A stretch of DNA of 64,000 nucleotides from SG8-41 sp963699525. GTDB lineage: Bacteria > Pseudomonadota > Gammaproteobacteria > Burkholderiales > SG8-41. Under the pieces are notes generated by a model. The model searched no databases. It was not told the origin of the DNA and was given only the letters and a program-made list of their open reading frames with translations. Where the stretch lies: contig CAVOUI010000006.1 in assembly GCA_963699525.1 (NCBI GenBank), forward strand, positions 248,001 through 312,000. The letters are read 5' to 3'. A program made the translations under genes and the position numbers. This document shows positions 1-8,709 of this stretch, in pieces (the stretch's first letter is position 1; each line of letters begins with the position of its first letter).

Positions 1-1
1 C

Positions 2-256
2 CAGGTGGTGGTGGCCGATGCTCCCGATGCCGACGAGTTGCTGCAGCTTGCGGCAAAGCGCGGTTACCTCATGTGGCTGTTCCGGCCCGTCAGCGGCGGC
101 ATCTGGGCCGAAGTTGCCGATGACGCTACCCTGAGTTCGAGGGGACGGCGGCCCCCACCCTGCCCGCATCGTCCGATCCCACCCCGCTGCGACGGTAACC
201 GCAAGACGGTTTACCGCTTCGGGGTCTCCGCCAGCACTCCGCTGGAACTAGACTAA
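2..256 (+). CDS. partial hypothetical ORF at window edge
   Basis: An open frame runs in from the left edge and stops at 254-256. The first ~45 residues (VVVADAPDADELLQLAAKRG and on) look like ordinary protein; the rest is Arg/Pro-rich and could be an out-of-frame tail. I do not recognise a family. If real, it is the 3' end of a gene beginning upstream of the window. Bases 257-361 after it hold no gene that I can see, and they lead into the gro promoter. Confidence 0.25.
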   Translation, partial: QVVVADAPDADELLQLAAKRGYLMWLFRPVSGGIWAEVADDATLSSRGRRPPPCPHRPIPPRCDGNRKTVYRFGVSASTPLELD

Positions 257-361
257 CCAGTCAGTTTTTCAGTGTTTTCTGGTGGCTTAAGGTTTTGCCA
301 CCACTTGGGTTAGTACGTGCCAATTTCAGTGGTTTACCGGTGGGCGTGTACGGCTAACCTA

Positions 362-390
362 TTGACATAACGCGAACTTACCCGTATTGT
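362..390 (+). promoter_or_regulatory. sigma-70-type promoter of groES-groEL
   Basis: A perfect -35 hexamer TTGACA (362-367) is followed by a 17-base spacer and TATTGT (385-390). The CIRCE operator starts at the last base of the -10, the usual layout for vegetative transcription blocked by HrcA. I see no separate sigma-32 promoter, but cannot exclude one. Confidence 0.8.
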
Positions 391-416
391 TAGCACTCGA
401 TAGAGACGAGTGCTAA
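390..416 (+). promoter_or_regulatory. CIRCE element (HrcA operator)
   Basis: Perfect inverted repeat TTAGCACTC (390-398), nine-base spacer, GAGTGCTAA (408-416). This is the canonical CIRCE sequence bound by the HrcA repressor and predicts heat-inducible derepression of groES-groEL. hrcA itself is not in this window. Confidence 0.95.
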
Positions 417-461
417 CCAGTCGTTCTCCGTCATTCAGGTTAATCAACAGGAGGCTCAACG

Positions 462-755
462 ATGAAGATACGTCCATTACACGACCGCGTGATGGTCAAG
501 CGGTTGGAAGAAGAACGCAAGACTGCATCCGGCATCGTCATTCCCGACACCGCCGCCGAGAAGCCCGACCAGGGCGAAGTCATCGCGGTGGGCAAGGGCA
601 AGATCCTGGAGGACGGCAAGGTGCGTCCCCTCGATGTGAAGGTCGGCGACAAGATCCTGTTCGGGAAGTACTCCGGGCAGACCGTGAAAGTTAAAGGCGA
701 CGAACTGCTCGTGATGCGCGAAGAAGACATCATGGGCGTGGTCGAAGGCAGATAA
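462..755 (+). CDS. groES: co-chaperonin GroES (Hsp10)
   Basis: Encodes the 97-residue lid of the GroEL/GroES folding chamber in the cytoplasm. The N-terminal MKIRPLHDRV, the mobile-loop region around residues 16-35 (ERKTASGIVIPDTAAEKP) and the C-terminal EDIMGVVE are all typical, and the length matches the family. The start is supported by AGGAGG at 449-454, seven bases before the ATG. It is followed 35 bases later by groEL, and both are read from the CIRCE-controlled promoter upstream. Confidence 0.97.
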   Translation: MKIRPLHDRVMVKRLEEERKTASGIVIPDTAAEKPDQGEVIAVGKGKILEDGKVRPLDVKVGDKILFGKYSGQTVKVKGDELLVMREEDIMGVVEGR

Positions 756-790
756 TCCAGCGAATTCCGCAATAACAGGAGCAATCAGAT

Positions 791-2429
791 ATGTCAGCGA
801 AAGACGTTAAATTTCATGACTCCGCCCGCAGCAAGATCGTGGCTGGAGTCAATATTCTGGCCGACGCAGTGAAGGTCACGCTCGGCCCCAAGGGCCGTAA
901 CGTCGTGCTGGAACGCTCCTTCGGGGCGCCCACCGTCACCAAGGACGGGGTCTCGGTCGCGAAGGAGATCGAGCTGAAGGACAAGTTCGAGAACATGGGG
1001 GCGCAGATGCTGAAGGAAGTCGCTTCCAAGACCTCGGATGTGGCGGGCGATGGCACCACGACGGCAACGGTGCTGGCGCAATCGATCGTGCAGGAAGGCA
1101 TGAAGTATGTGGCCGCCGGCATGAACCCGATGGATTTGAAGCGCGGTATCGACAAGGCGGTGGAGGGGATCGTCGAGCAGTTGAAGAAGATCTCCAAGCC
1201 CTGCACCACTTCCAAGGAAATCGCCCAGGTCGGCTCGATTTCGGCCAACGCCGACATCGAGATCGGCAAGAACATCGCCGATGCAATGGACAAGGTCGGC
1301 AAAGAGGGCGTGATCACGGTGGAGGATGGCAAGAGCCTGCAGAACGAGCTCGAAGTCGTCGAGGGCATGCAATTCGACCGCGGCTATCTCTCACCCTACT
1401 TCATCAACAGCGCCGAGAAGCAGATGTCGGTGCTCGAGAACCCCTACATCCTGCTCTACGACAAGAAGATCTCCGGCATCCGTGAGCTGTTGCCGGTGCT
1501 GGAGCAGGTGGCCAAGGCGGGACGGCCGCTGCTCATCATCGCCGAAGAAGTCGAGGGCGAGGCGCTTGCTACCTTGGTGGTGAACAACCTCCGCGGCATC
1601 TTGAAGACCTGCGCGGTGAAGGCGCCGGGCTTCGGCGACCGCCGCAAGGCGATGCTGGAAGACATCGCGGTCCTTACCGGCGGCGTGGTGATCTCGGAAG
1701 AGACCGGCATGCAGCTGGAGAAGTCGACGTTGAAGGACCTCGGCCAGGCGAAGCGCATCGAGATCGGCAAGGAAGACACCACGATCATCGACGGCAACGG
1801 CGACAACAAGGCGATCCAAGGGCGAGTCAAGAACATCCGCACCCAGATCGACGAGACGACCAGCGACTACGACAAGGAAAAGCTGCAGGAGCGGGTGGCC
1901 AAGCTCGCCGGTGGCGTGGCGTTGATCAAGGTCGGCGCCGCAACCGAAGTCGAAATGAAGGAGAAGAAGGCGCGCGTGGAAGATGCGCTGCATGCGACGC
2001 GCGCGGCAGTGGAGGAAGGCATCGTGCCGGGCGGCGGCGTCGCCTATCTGCGGGCACGGACCAACCTCAAGGTCAAGGGCGACAACCACGACCAGGACGC
2101 GGGCATCAAGATCGTGATGCGCGCTCTGGAAGAACCGGCGCGCTTGATCGCCGCCAACGCGGGCGACGAGCCCTCGGTGGTCATCAACAAGCTGGTCGAA
2201 GGCAAGGGCAACTACGGCTTCAACGCCCAGACCGGCGCAGTATGGCGACATGGTGGAGATGGGCGTGCTCGACCCGACCAAGGTCGCGCGCTGCGCGCTG
2301 CAGAACGCGGCTTCGGTGGCGGGTCTCATCCTCACCACCGATGCGATGGTGGCCGAGCTGCCGAAGGAAGAGTCCCACGCGGGCCACGGCCACGGCGGGA
2401 TGGGCGGCATGGGTGGCATGGATATGTAA
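791..2429 (+). CDS. groEL: chaperonin GroEL (Hsp60), apparent +1 frameshift near the 3' end
   Basis: ATP-dependent chaperonin subunit; forms the double seven-membered ring with GroES as lid. The nucleotide-binding motifs VTLGPKGRNV and GDGTTTATVLA are intact. After GFNAQTG the uninterrupted frame turns into Arg-rich nonsense, whereas skipping one base within 2231-2240 gives QYGDMVEMGVLDPTK and a normal ending with the GGM-repeat tail GHGGMGGMGGMDM and a TAA at 2427-2429. The repaired product is 545 residues, the normal length. The unrepaired frame would run to 2521 and give a 576-residue protein with an abnormal tail, which I regard as an artefact. Confidence 0.95.
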
Positions 2430-2438
2430 CTCGCTGCT

Positions 2439-2466
2439 CGTCATCCCCGCGAAGGCGGGGATCCAG
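2439..2466. repeat. dispersed palindromic intergenic repeat (CCCCGCGAAGGCGGGG type)
   Basis: Stem-loop with arms ATCCCCGC (2443-2450) and GCGGGGAT (2455-2462) around GAAG, flanked by CGTC and CCAG. This core is a well-known small repeat scattered between genes in many proteobacteria. It lies just after the groEL stop and before the terminator. Only one copy is present in the window. Confidence 0.6.
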
Positions 2467-2476
2467 AAAACGAAGA

Positions 2477-2500
2477 AACCCCGCCGCGGCGGGGTTTTTT
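2477..2500 (+). terminator. rho-independent terminator of groES-groEL
   Basis: GC-rich hairpin CCCCGCC (2479-2485) / GGCGGGG (2488-2494), preceded by an A-run and followed by six Ts (2495-2500). It sits about 50 bases after the repaired groEL stop. Bases 2501-2659 beyond it contain no gene that I can see. Confidence 0.9.
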
Positions 2501-2659
2501 CTTGACGGTGCGCGCAATTGACGCTTAAATAGCGCGCTTCGTTTTCTGCCTAGGCCTGACAGCAAGCAGAGGGCTGATAAGATGGCCTTTTCGCGCCCAA
2601 AGTAAGTGCTTGCTCACGGCGAAAATTGACGTTGGATTCAGCAGTTCAGCAGCATCGGG

Positions 2660-2735
<76 letters not shown>

Positions 2736-2740
2736 TTTCC

Positions 2741-3661
2741 TTACTTCCCGCCGTCTGACTTGAGGATCTGCATCCCCGCCTGCAGGCAGCGCTCGATGCG
2801 CGCTTTTTCCTGCGCGATTTTCGCGTCGTTCCACTCCCAGAACCCGCGCTTCGCCTTCATGCCGAGGTGGCCCTTGTCGACCAGCGCCTTGACCACGGGG
2901 GCGGGAGTCTTGTCGTTGTAGAGGTGCGGATAGAGCGCCCCGGCGACGAGAGTGTTGGTGTCCCAGCCGGACATTTCCTTCTGCAGGATCGGGCCGCAGG
3001 CGATGAAGCGGAAGCCGAAGCCGTAGCGCACCGCGGTATCCACGCCTTCCGCGTCGACGATGCCGTCGTTGATGAGGTAGAGCGCCTCGCGCAGCATGGC
3101 GTGCTGGATGCGGTTGCCGACGAAGCCGGGGACGTCCTTCTTGACCCAGATCGGCGCCTTGCCGAACGCCCTCATCAGCGCGACCAGCTCTTCGGCCACC
3201 TTGGGCTCGGTGAACTCCGCGCTCACCACCTCGACCAGCGGCACGAGGTGGGCCGGCATGAAGAAGTGCAGGCCCGCGACCCGCCCGCGGTGCTTCAGAC
3301 TTTTTCCGACCTCGCCGATCGGGAAGTTCGAGGTATTAGTCGCGAGCGCAATGTCCGGGCGCGCCAGCGTCTCGATCTGCGCGAACAGCCTCTGCTTGAG
3401 CGGCAGGTCCTCGGTTGCGGCTTCCACCACAATGCCGATGTCGCGCCAGGGAAGATCCTCGAGCCGGGCAGAGGTCGTCACGTTGGCCGCATGGTCCCCC
3501 GGCGCCCCGAGCTTCTTCAGCCCGGCGGCGATACGCGCCGGCAGCGCGTCGCGCGTCTTCTGCGACGGGCTCATCACGTGGACCTTCCAGCCGTTGGCGG
3601 CGAATACGATGGCGATGTCGCCGCCCATGATGCCGCCGCCGATAATCGCCGCGGCGCTCAT
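2741..3661 (-). CDS. 3-hydroxyacyl-CoA dehydrogenase family protein
   Basis: NAD-dependent oxidation of a 3-hydroxyacyl-CoA (beta-oxidation or a related CoA-ester route) in the cytoplasm. The 306-residue protein has an N-terminal Rossmann motif IIGGGIMG (residues ~6-13), then LATNTSNFPI and GLHFFMPAHLVPLVEV, which match the family catalytic region with His in HFFMP, and a C-terminal helical domain beginning near DVPGFVGNRI. It is a stand-alone dehydrogenase without a crotonase domain. It is the last gene of the minus-strand catabolic block, four bases after the exported methyltransferase gene. The exact substrate cannot be told from sequence. Confidence 0.88.
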   Translation of the reverse strand: MSAAAIIGGGIMGGDIAIVFAANGWKVHVMSPSQKTRDALPARIAAGLKKLGAPGDHAANVTTSARLEDLPWRDIGIVVEAATEDLPLKQRLFAQIETLARPDIALATNTSNFPIGEVGKSLKHRGRVAGLHFFMPAHLVPLVEVVSAEFTEPKVAEELVALMRAFGKAPIWVKKDVPGFVGNRIQHAMLREALYLINDGIVDAEGVDTAVRYGFGFRFIACGPILQKEMSGWDTNTLVAGALYPHLYNDKTPAPVVKALVDKGHLGMKAKRGFWEWNDAKIAQEKARIERCLQAGMQILKSDGGK

Positions 3662-3664
3662 GGC

Positions 3665-4525
3665 TTAGTTAGCGCGGGTGGCGGACCACTTGGCGTCGCC
3701 GCTTCCGGCGAGGGACTTCACCGCGCCCTGGATGGAATTGCCGGAGACCCGGCCGGAAAAATCGCGCCGCGCGCCGCTGGCGTCCAGCACCGTGAAGGTC
3801 AGCTGATCGCCGTTCAGCTTGACGTCACGCAACTGGCCCGGCCTGCCGTCGAGTTCGACCTGGCCGTCGACCTTCTGAAACTGCTGGCGCAGCCTGAGCT
3901 GGTATTCCTTCGGGCCGTTGCCGGAGCCGTTCCAGCGCCACGTCCCGTCGACCGGCGCCGGCACGATCCAAAGGTAGGCGGTGCGGCCCTCCACGTTTTC
4001 GGTCTGGTCCGGCTGCCAGTCGTCCATGCTGAAGGCGTGGGAGACAACGCGCGTGCCGGGCTTCATCTTGAGAAGGGTCGGGCGGAGCTTGAGGTTCAAG
4101 CTCGGCAGCAGGTAAAGCGTGACCACGGTGGCGTTGCTGAAGTCGGTCTGGAAGATGTCGCCGTTGATGAACTTCGCCTTGCCCGCGACGCCTTCCTTGG
4201 CGGCGGTCCGCTCCGACAGGGCGACCATGTCGGGGTTGAATTCCACGCCGAAGGCCTGCGCGCCGCGCTTGGCCGCCGTGATGACCGTGCGCCCGTCGCC
4301 GCTGCCGAGATCGTAGTGGATGTCCTTCGCCGTCAGCTTTGCCATGTCGAGCATTTTCTCGACCAGTGCCTGCGGCGTCGGCACCCAGATCACGTCCTTT
4401 CCTTCCTGGCCGATGGTGGGCGTGTAGTCCTTGTCCTGCGCGGCCGTGATGGCGGGCAGGGCGAGCGCGACCGCGAAGAGGAAGGCCGCGAAAAACCGGG
4501 GTGCGTGCAATGGCTGGCTGTGCAT
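3665..4525 (-). CDS. exported class I SAM-dependent methyltransferase-like protein
   Basis: 286 residues. The N-terminus shows a signal peptide (hydrophobic FFAAFLFAVALALPAI then TAAQ), so the product should be exported. A Rossmann methyltransferase core follows, with motif I YDLGSGDGRTVITAAKRG (~residues 71-88) and an acidic loop GVEFNPD. The C-terminal ~100 residues (from KEYQLRLRQ) resemble a beta-rich add-on not found in minimal methyltransferases. A SAM-fold enzyme outside the cytoplasm is odd because SAM is cytoplasmic; the role is unknown. The 120 bases upstream (4526-4645) separate it from the CoA-transferase gene and hold no gene that I can see. Confidence 0.75.
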   Translation of the reverse strand: MHSQPLHAPRFFAAFLFAVALALPAITAAQDKDYTPTIGQEGKDVIWVPTPQALVEKMLDMAKLTAKDIHYDLGSGDGRTVITAAKRGAQAFGVEFNPDMVALSERTAAKEGVAGKAKFINGDIFQTDFSNATVVTLYLLPSLNLKLRPTLLKMKPGTRVVSHAFSMDDWQPDQTENVEGRTAYLWIVPAPVDGTWRWNGSGNGPKEYQLRLRQQFQKVDGQVELDGRPGQLRDVKLNGDQLTFTVLDASGARRDFSGRVSGNSIQGAVKSLAGSGDAKWSATRAN

Positions 4526-4645
4526 GGGCTTCTCCGTGAATGGATATCAGGCTGACGTGCTGCTGTTTCGGCGCAGGTCGAGCGGGCGCATAGTTTACAG
4601 CAGCCGCCCCGCCCCCATTCCCCCGGAGTCCAGGCTGTGAACGGG

Positions 4646-5860
4646 CTACGGCTTCCTGATGCGCCCGTCGAGGGTTGCGCCTGTGGCGACCATCGCCTCG
4701 ATCGCGGCCGTATCGTAGCCCGCCTCGCGCAGGATCTCGACGCTGTGCTGGCCGAGCTTGGGCGCGGGACTCCACTCGCGGCGCGTGCCGGTTGACCACT
4801 TATTGGGGAGCCGCATGCTGCGCGTCTTGCCCTCCGTAGGGTGGTCCTTCAGCTCGAAGAAGCCCACGTCCGCGAGGTGCGGATCCTCGATCAGGCTGTC
4901 GAGCGTGTGGTAGGGCGTCGCCGGTATGTCGAGGCGGTCGAAGATCTCCAGCCATTCGCCCGTGGTCTTCGCCTTCAGCGCAGCCATGCGGACCTCGAAG
5001 TAGTCCCTGACATGGGCGAAGCGCGCCGGCACGTTCGAGAAGCGCGGGTCGGTCTTCAATTCCGGCCGGCCGATCGCGTCGAAGAAGGCGAAGACTTGCT
5101 CGTCGGTATTGGCCGAGATGCAGATATAGCCGTCGCGGGTGGGCAGCGGCTTGTTGATGGGGTTGAGCAGGCGGGGGTCGCCGGTCTCGCCGAGCGGCGG
5201 CACGAAGGTCTTCAGGTACAGGTGCTCCTCGAGTATAAATTTGACGAAGTTCTCGAACATCGGGATCTCGATCGCGCAGCCTTGTCCCGTCCGCGCGCGC
5301 CCGTAGAGCGCCATCGCGATCATTTGAACCGCGATCAGCCCCACCACCTTATCCGCCACCACCATCGGCACGAAGCGCGGCTCCCCGAACGAGCGGTGGT
5401 GCAGCGCCGCCATGCCGGCTGCGCCCTGGATGATGGTGTCGTAGGCGGGCTTGTCGCGGTAGCGCCCGTCCTGGCCGAAGCCGAACAGCCCGCAGTAGAT
5501 GATCTTCGGGTTGACCGCGCGCACGTCGTCGTAGGAGAGCTTCATGCGCGCCATCGATTGCGGGCGATTGTTCCAGAGCATGACGTCGGCGCCCTTCAGC
5601 AGCCGCAGCAACGCCTCGTGCGCGGCTGCCTGCTTCAAGTCGAGCACGATCGAGCGCTTGTTGCGGTTGAGATGGAGGAACTTCGCCCCCATACCGGGCG
5701 TGACCGAACGGCCGTTCATGATGCGCACCAGATCCCCGGCCTTCGACTCGACTTTGATGACCTCGGCGCCGTGGTCGGCGAGGATTTGCGTCGCGAGCGG
5801 CCCGACCACTACGGACGTGAGGTCGATGACGCGAACGCCTTCAAGGGGGCCGCCGGACAT
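4646..5860 (-). CDS. CaiB/BaiF family (class III) CoA-transferase
   Basis: Moves CoA between a CoA-ester donor and a carboxylic acid acceptor. The 404-residue protein starts with the family signature GPLEGVRVIDLTSVVVGPLA, followed by LADHGAEVIKVE. The likely catalytic Asp is in MVVADKVVGL (~residue 170), and RTGQG and GEWL motifs follow. It is the second of two such enzymes in this block; the other is at 8706-9965. Together with the hydratase and CitE-type lyase it suggests activation and cleavage of a C5 dicarboxylate, but the acceptor acid is inferred only from context. Confidence 0.9.
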   Translation of the reverse strand: MSGGPLEGVRVIDLTSVVVGPLATQILADHGAEVIKVESKAGDLVRIMNGRSVTPGMGAKFLHLNRNKRSIVLDLKQAAAHEALLRLLKGADVMLWNNRPQSMARMKLSYDDVRAVNPKIIYCGLFGFGQDGRYRDKPAYDTIIQGAAGMAALHHRSFGEPRFVPMVVADKVVGLIAVQMIAMALYGRARTGQGCAIEIPMFENFVKFILEEHLYLKTFVPPLGETGDPRLLNPINKPLPTRDGYICISANTDEQVFAFFDAIGRPELKTDPRFSNVPARFAHVRDYFEVRMAALKAKTTGEWLEIFDRLDIPATPYHTLDSLIEDPHLADVGFFELKDHPTEGKTRSMRLPNKWSTGTRREWSPAPKLGQHSVEILREAGYDTAAIEAMVATGATLDGRIRKP

Positions 5861-5871
5861 GCGCTACCCTC

Positions 5872-5899
5872 GAGGGATGAGGGACGAGGGATGAGGGAT
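5872..5899. repeat. heptanucleotide tandem repeat (GAGGGAT/C x4)
   Basis: Four head-to-tail 7-base units: GAGGGAT, GAGGGAC, GAGGGAT, GAGGGAT. They fill the 50-base gap between the CoA-transferase start and the hydratase stop. Similar 7-base-period repeats occur at other junctions in this window. Confidence 0.85.
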
Positions 5900-5910
5900 G
5901 AAAACCGGTT

Positions 5911-6763
5911 TCAACGGAATTCAGCGTCCGCGGTCAGGGCGAGGGCGCCGTCGGGGTTGAGCGCCCAAAGCTTTGCCGTCTTGCCGTCGGCGGAGGGCTC
6001 GCCCCCGAGCGTGATCGGCTGGTTCACGAACAACGCGCGCACGTTGCGCGAGGTGATGCGGTGCATGGGCGTGCGGGCGTGGGCGCGCGCCAGCTCGAAC
6101 ACGAGGAGCGTCGTCAGGCCCCCGTTCATGACGAGATCGGGGTAGCCCTCGACCTGGGTCACGTACGGCTTGTCGTAATGGATGCGATGCCCGTTGAAGG
6201 TGAGGGCGGAATAGCGGAAGAGCATCACCGGATCGGGCGTGACCGTGCGCGTCCAGACGGCCTTTCCCGGCGCGGGCTGCGGCGGCTGGGGCGGTGCGCC
6301 GGGCGCGGGCGGCTCGCGGTAGACGATGTCCTGCTCCTCGGTGATGACGAGCCCGCGCGGGCTCGTGAGATCGGTCTTTACCGTCACGAACACCATCGTC
6401 CCCGAGCGGCCCTGCTTCACGGTGACGTCCTGGATCACGGAGTCGCGGCGCACGGCGTCGCCCACCTGCAGATTGGCGTGAAACGTCGTGCGCTTCCCGG
6501 CAAACATCCGCCGCGGCAACGGCACCGGCGGAAGAAAATCGCCGCGCTGCGGGTGGCCGTCCGCGCCGATCTGCGAGTGTCGCACCACGCGCGGGAAGAG
6601 AATCTGGTGCCAGCCGACCGGAAGGGGATCGCCCATCCCTCGGCATGGGGTCGTCGCGGTCGAGCGTCGCGCCAAGCCGGTGCACCGCGGGGACGGTGAC
6701 GTAATCGACATCCGACTCCTTCTGCCCGATCCATTCCTTGAGCTTCTCCAGTTCCTGCGTCAT
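5911..6763 (-). CDS. MaoC/FAS1-like hydratase, apparent +1 frameshift
   Basis: Probable (R)-specific hydratase/dehydratase of the MaoC two-hot-dog type, as in mesaconyl- and itaconyl-CoA hydratases. The N-terminal part (MTQELEKLKEWIGQKE, start at 6763) and the rest (DPLPVGWHQILFPRVVRHS onward) lie in different frames. Dropping one G from the run at 6632-6634 joins them into a 283-residue protein. The C-terminal half has FNGHRIHYDKPYVTQVEGYP, which carries the hydratase-type His, then LVMNGGL. It lies between the TctC receptor and the second CoA-transferase gene on the same strand, with short gaps. Confidence 0.8.
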
Positions 6764-6791
6764 GGGGCTGGCATCCTTGTCTGGTTACCCG

Positions 6792-7769
6792 TTACTCGGC
6801 CTTGGCGCCGGACTCGCGCACCGCTTTTCCCCACTTGGCGATCTCCGATTGGATAAAGCTGGAAAATTGCTGGCGCGTGTCGCCGACCGGCGTGAACGCG
6901 AGCGTGGCGAGGCGCTCCTTCATCTCGGGGCTGTTGATGATGCGCACGATCTCGGCGTTCAGCTTGTCGAGCACGGGCGGGGGTGTTTTCACCGGGGCGG
7001 CGATGCCGATCCAGCCCACCGCCTCGAACCCCGGAAAGCCCGATTCAGCGATGGTCGGCAGTTCCGGCAGGAAGGGCGAACGCTGCGCCGAGCCGATGCC
7101 GAGCCCGCGCAGCCGGCCGGACTTGACGTGAGGCAGCACCGCCGGGATCGCGTCGAACATCACCGGGATCTGGCCGGAGAAGAGATCGGCGTGGGCCGCG
7201 GGACTGCCCTTGTAGGGGACGTGGTTCAACTGGATGCCGGCTGCCGACCGGAACATCTCCATCGTGAGATGGCTGGTGGAACCGCTGCCGAGCGAAGCGT
7301 AGTTGATCTGGCCGGGCCTCGCCTTCGCCTGGGCAATGAGATCCTTCACCGACTTGGCCGCGAAGGCCGGATTCGCGACCAGCGTCTGCGGCGTGAGGGC
7401 GATGTTGGTAATCGGCGCGAAATCGCGGATGGCATCGTAGGGGAGCTTCGCGTAGAGCGTCGGGTTGATGCCGAACGCGCTCGAAACCGCCATCGTGAGC
7501 GTGTAGCCGTCGGGCGCTGCCTTCGCGCCGATCTCGGTGCCGACGATCCCGCCGGCGCCAGGGCGGTTGTCCACCACGACCTGCTGGCCCCAGGTCTGGG
7601 TCAATTTGCCTCCGATCACGCGGGCGAGGATGTCGGTGGAGGTGCCGGGCGTGAACTGGGCGATGATGCGGATTGGGCGCGCCGGATAACCCTGCGACTG
7701 CACCGCCGCAGGCGTCGCGCCGGTCACAGCGAGGCAAACAAGAAGGAATCGAAAGTGCCCGGTTTTCAC
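6792..7769 (-). CDS. TctC/Bug-family periplasmic solute receptor
   Basis: Extracytoplasmic binding protein of the tripartite tricarboxylate transporter type; binds carboxylates in the periplasm. A signal peptide (FRFLLVCLAVTGATPAAVQS) is followed by YPARPIRIIAQFTPG, VVDNRPGAGG, AAPDGYTL and VPYKGSPAAHADL, all Bug hallmarks. I prefer the GTG at 7769, just after GGGAGG, giving 325 residues; an upstream start at 7790 would lie inside a heptamer repeat. No TctA/TctB permease genes are in the window, so it either serves a distant transporter or acts as a sensor. Its place inside the CoA-transferase/lyase block suggests that it captures the substrate. Confidence 0.92.
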   Translation of the reverse strand: MKTGHFRFLLVCLAVTGATPAAVQSQGYPARPIRIIAQFTPGTSTDILARVIGGKLTQTWGQQVVVDNRPGAGGIVGTEIGAKAAPDGYTLTMAVSSAFGINPTLYAKLPYDAIRDFAPITNIALTPQTLVANPAFAAKSVKDLIAQAKARPGQINYASLGSGSTSHLTMEMFRSAAGIQLNHVPYKGSPAAHADLFSGQIPVMFDAIPAVLPHVKSGRLRGLGIGSAQRSPFLPELPTIAESGFPGFEAVGWIGIAAPVKTPPPVLDKLNAEIVRIINSPEMKERLATLAFTPVGDTRQQFSSFIQSEIAKWGKAVRESGAKAE

Positions 7770-7778
7770 TGGCCTCCC

Positions 7779-7799
7779 ATCACTCATCACTCATCACGC
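7779..7799. repeat. heptanucleotide tandem repeat (ATCACTC x3)
   Basis: Units ATCACTC, ATCACTC, ATCACGC fill the gap between the lyase stop (TAA read from 7801-7803) and the TctC receptor start. The minus-strand reading (GTGATGA units) creates several overlapping start and stop codons. Confidence 0.85.
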
Positions 7800-7800
7800 C

Positions 7801-8709
7801 TTAGCGAGCGGCTGCGAGCGTCTTTGCCTCTCGCGCCTTGATCGTCTCATAGCGGCGGATGAGGCGCTCCGCGCGCACCACCACCGGGATGTCGATCATC
7901 TTGCCGTCGATCTGGAAGGAGCCGCGGCCCGATGCCTGCGCCTCCTTGTCCATCTGGATCACCTTGCGCGCGTAGGCGACCTCTTCCGCGCTCGGGGTGT
8001 ATTCCTCGTTTACGATCTTCACCTGCCCGGGGTGGATGCAGCCGGCGCCGTCGAAGCCGAAGCGGCGTGAGCGGCGCACCATCAGCCGGAATTTCTCCCA
8101 GTCGCTGAAATCGGCCACGGTGCCGATGAAGCCGAGCGGCATGACCCCGGCGGCGCGCGCGGCGATGATCATGCGCTGCTTGGGGTGGAGCAGCACGTCG
8201 TCTTCCGGCTGCGCGTTCAGATCGAGCGCGAAGTCCTCGCCGCCGATGTTCATCGCCACGACGCGCGGACTCGCGCGCGGGATCTCGTCGATGCGGGTGA
8301 AGGCGTCGGCGGTCTCGATCATCACGATGAACTTGGTGCGTCCCGGCTTCATTCCGCGCTTCTCCTCGAGCCCGGTGACGAGCTGGTCGAGGAGCTTCAC
8401 GTGCGAGGCGCTGTCCGCCTTGGTGACGGCGATGCCGTCCACGTCGGGGCAGATGCTGGCCTCGAGGTCGCGCACCGCGAGCGAGAGCGGCTGGTTGATC
8501 CGCACCACCACGTCGGCGCCGCCGCGCCGCACCCGCGCCGCGTTCTTCTCGACGAGGGTGCGGGCTTTCTCCTTCTCGGCCGGGGGCACTGCGTCCTCGA
8601 GGTCGAGCTGGATCACGTCCGCGCCCCGCGTGTGCGCCTTCTCGATGAACTTCTCGACGTTGACCGGGACGTAGAGCAGCGAGCGCCACACCGGCAGATC
8701 GGGCTTCAT
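7801..8709 (-). CDS. HpcH/HpaI (CitE-like) CoA-ester lyase
   Basis: 302-residue TIM-barrel lyase of the citrate-lyase beta / citramalyl-CoA lyase / malyl-CoA lyase family. It shows RSLLYVPVNVEKFIEKA, VIQLDLEDAVPPAEKEKAR (metal/CoA region), VVRINQP and IVMIETADAF, plus a C-terminal GCIHPGQVKIVNEEY that closes over the acyl-CoA. The start (ATG at 8709) overlaps the upstream CoA-transferase stop as ATGA, with AGGAGG inside the upstream gene, so the two are translationally coupled. Coupling with a CoA-transferase and a MaoC-type hydratase suggests citramalyl-CoA or a similar substrate, giving acetyl-CoA plus pyruvate. Confidence 0.88.
   Translation of the reverse strand: MKPDLPVWRSLLYVPVNVEKFIEKAHTRGADVIQLDLEDAVPPAEKEKARTLVEKNAARVRRGGADVVVRINQPLSLAVRDLEASICPDVDGIAVTKADSASHVKLLDQLVTGLEEKRGMKPGRTKFIVMIETADAFTRIDEIPRASPRVVAMNIGGEDFALDLNAQPEDDVLLHPKQRMIIAARAAGVMPLGFIGTVADFSDWEKFRLMVRRSRRFGFDGAGCIHPGQVKIVNEEYTPSAEEVAYARKVIQMDKEAQASGRGSFQIDGKMIDIPVVVRAERLIRRYETIKAREAKTLAAAR

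Noticed and set aside
2430..2521. Extended 576-residue GroEL with an Arg-rich C-terminus
   Set aside because: The one-base repair gives the normal GGM tail and stop at 2427-2429; the extension is out of frame and runs through the repeat and terminator.
2867..4555. Long plus-strand ORF (562 codons) opposite the dehydrogenase and methyltransferase genes
   Set aside because: Antisense shadow of two well-supported genes; Arg/His/Asp-rich composition without any domain.
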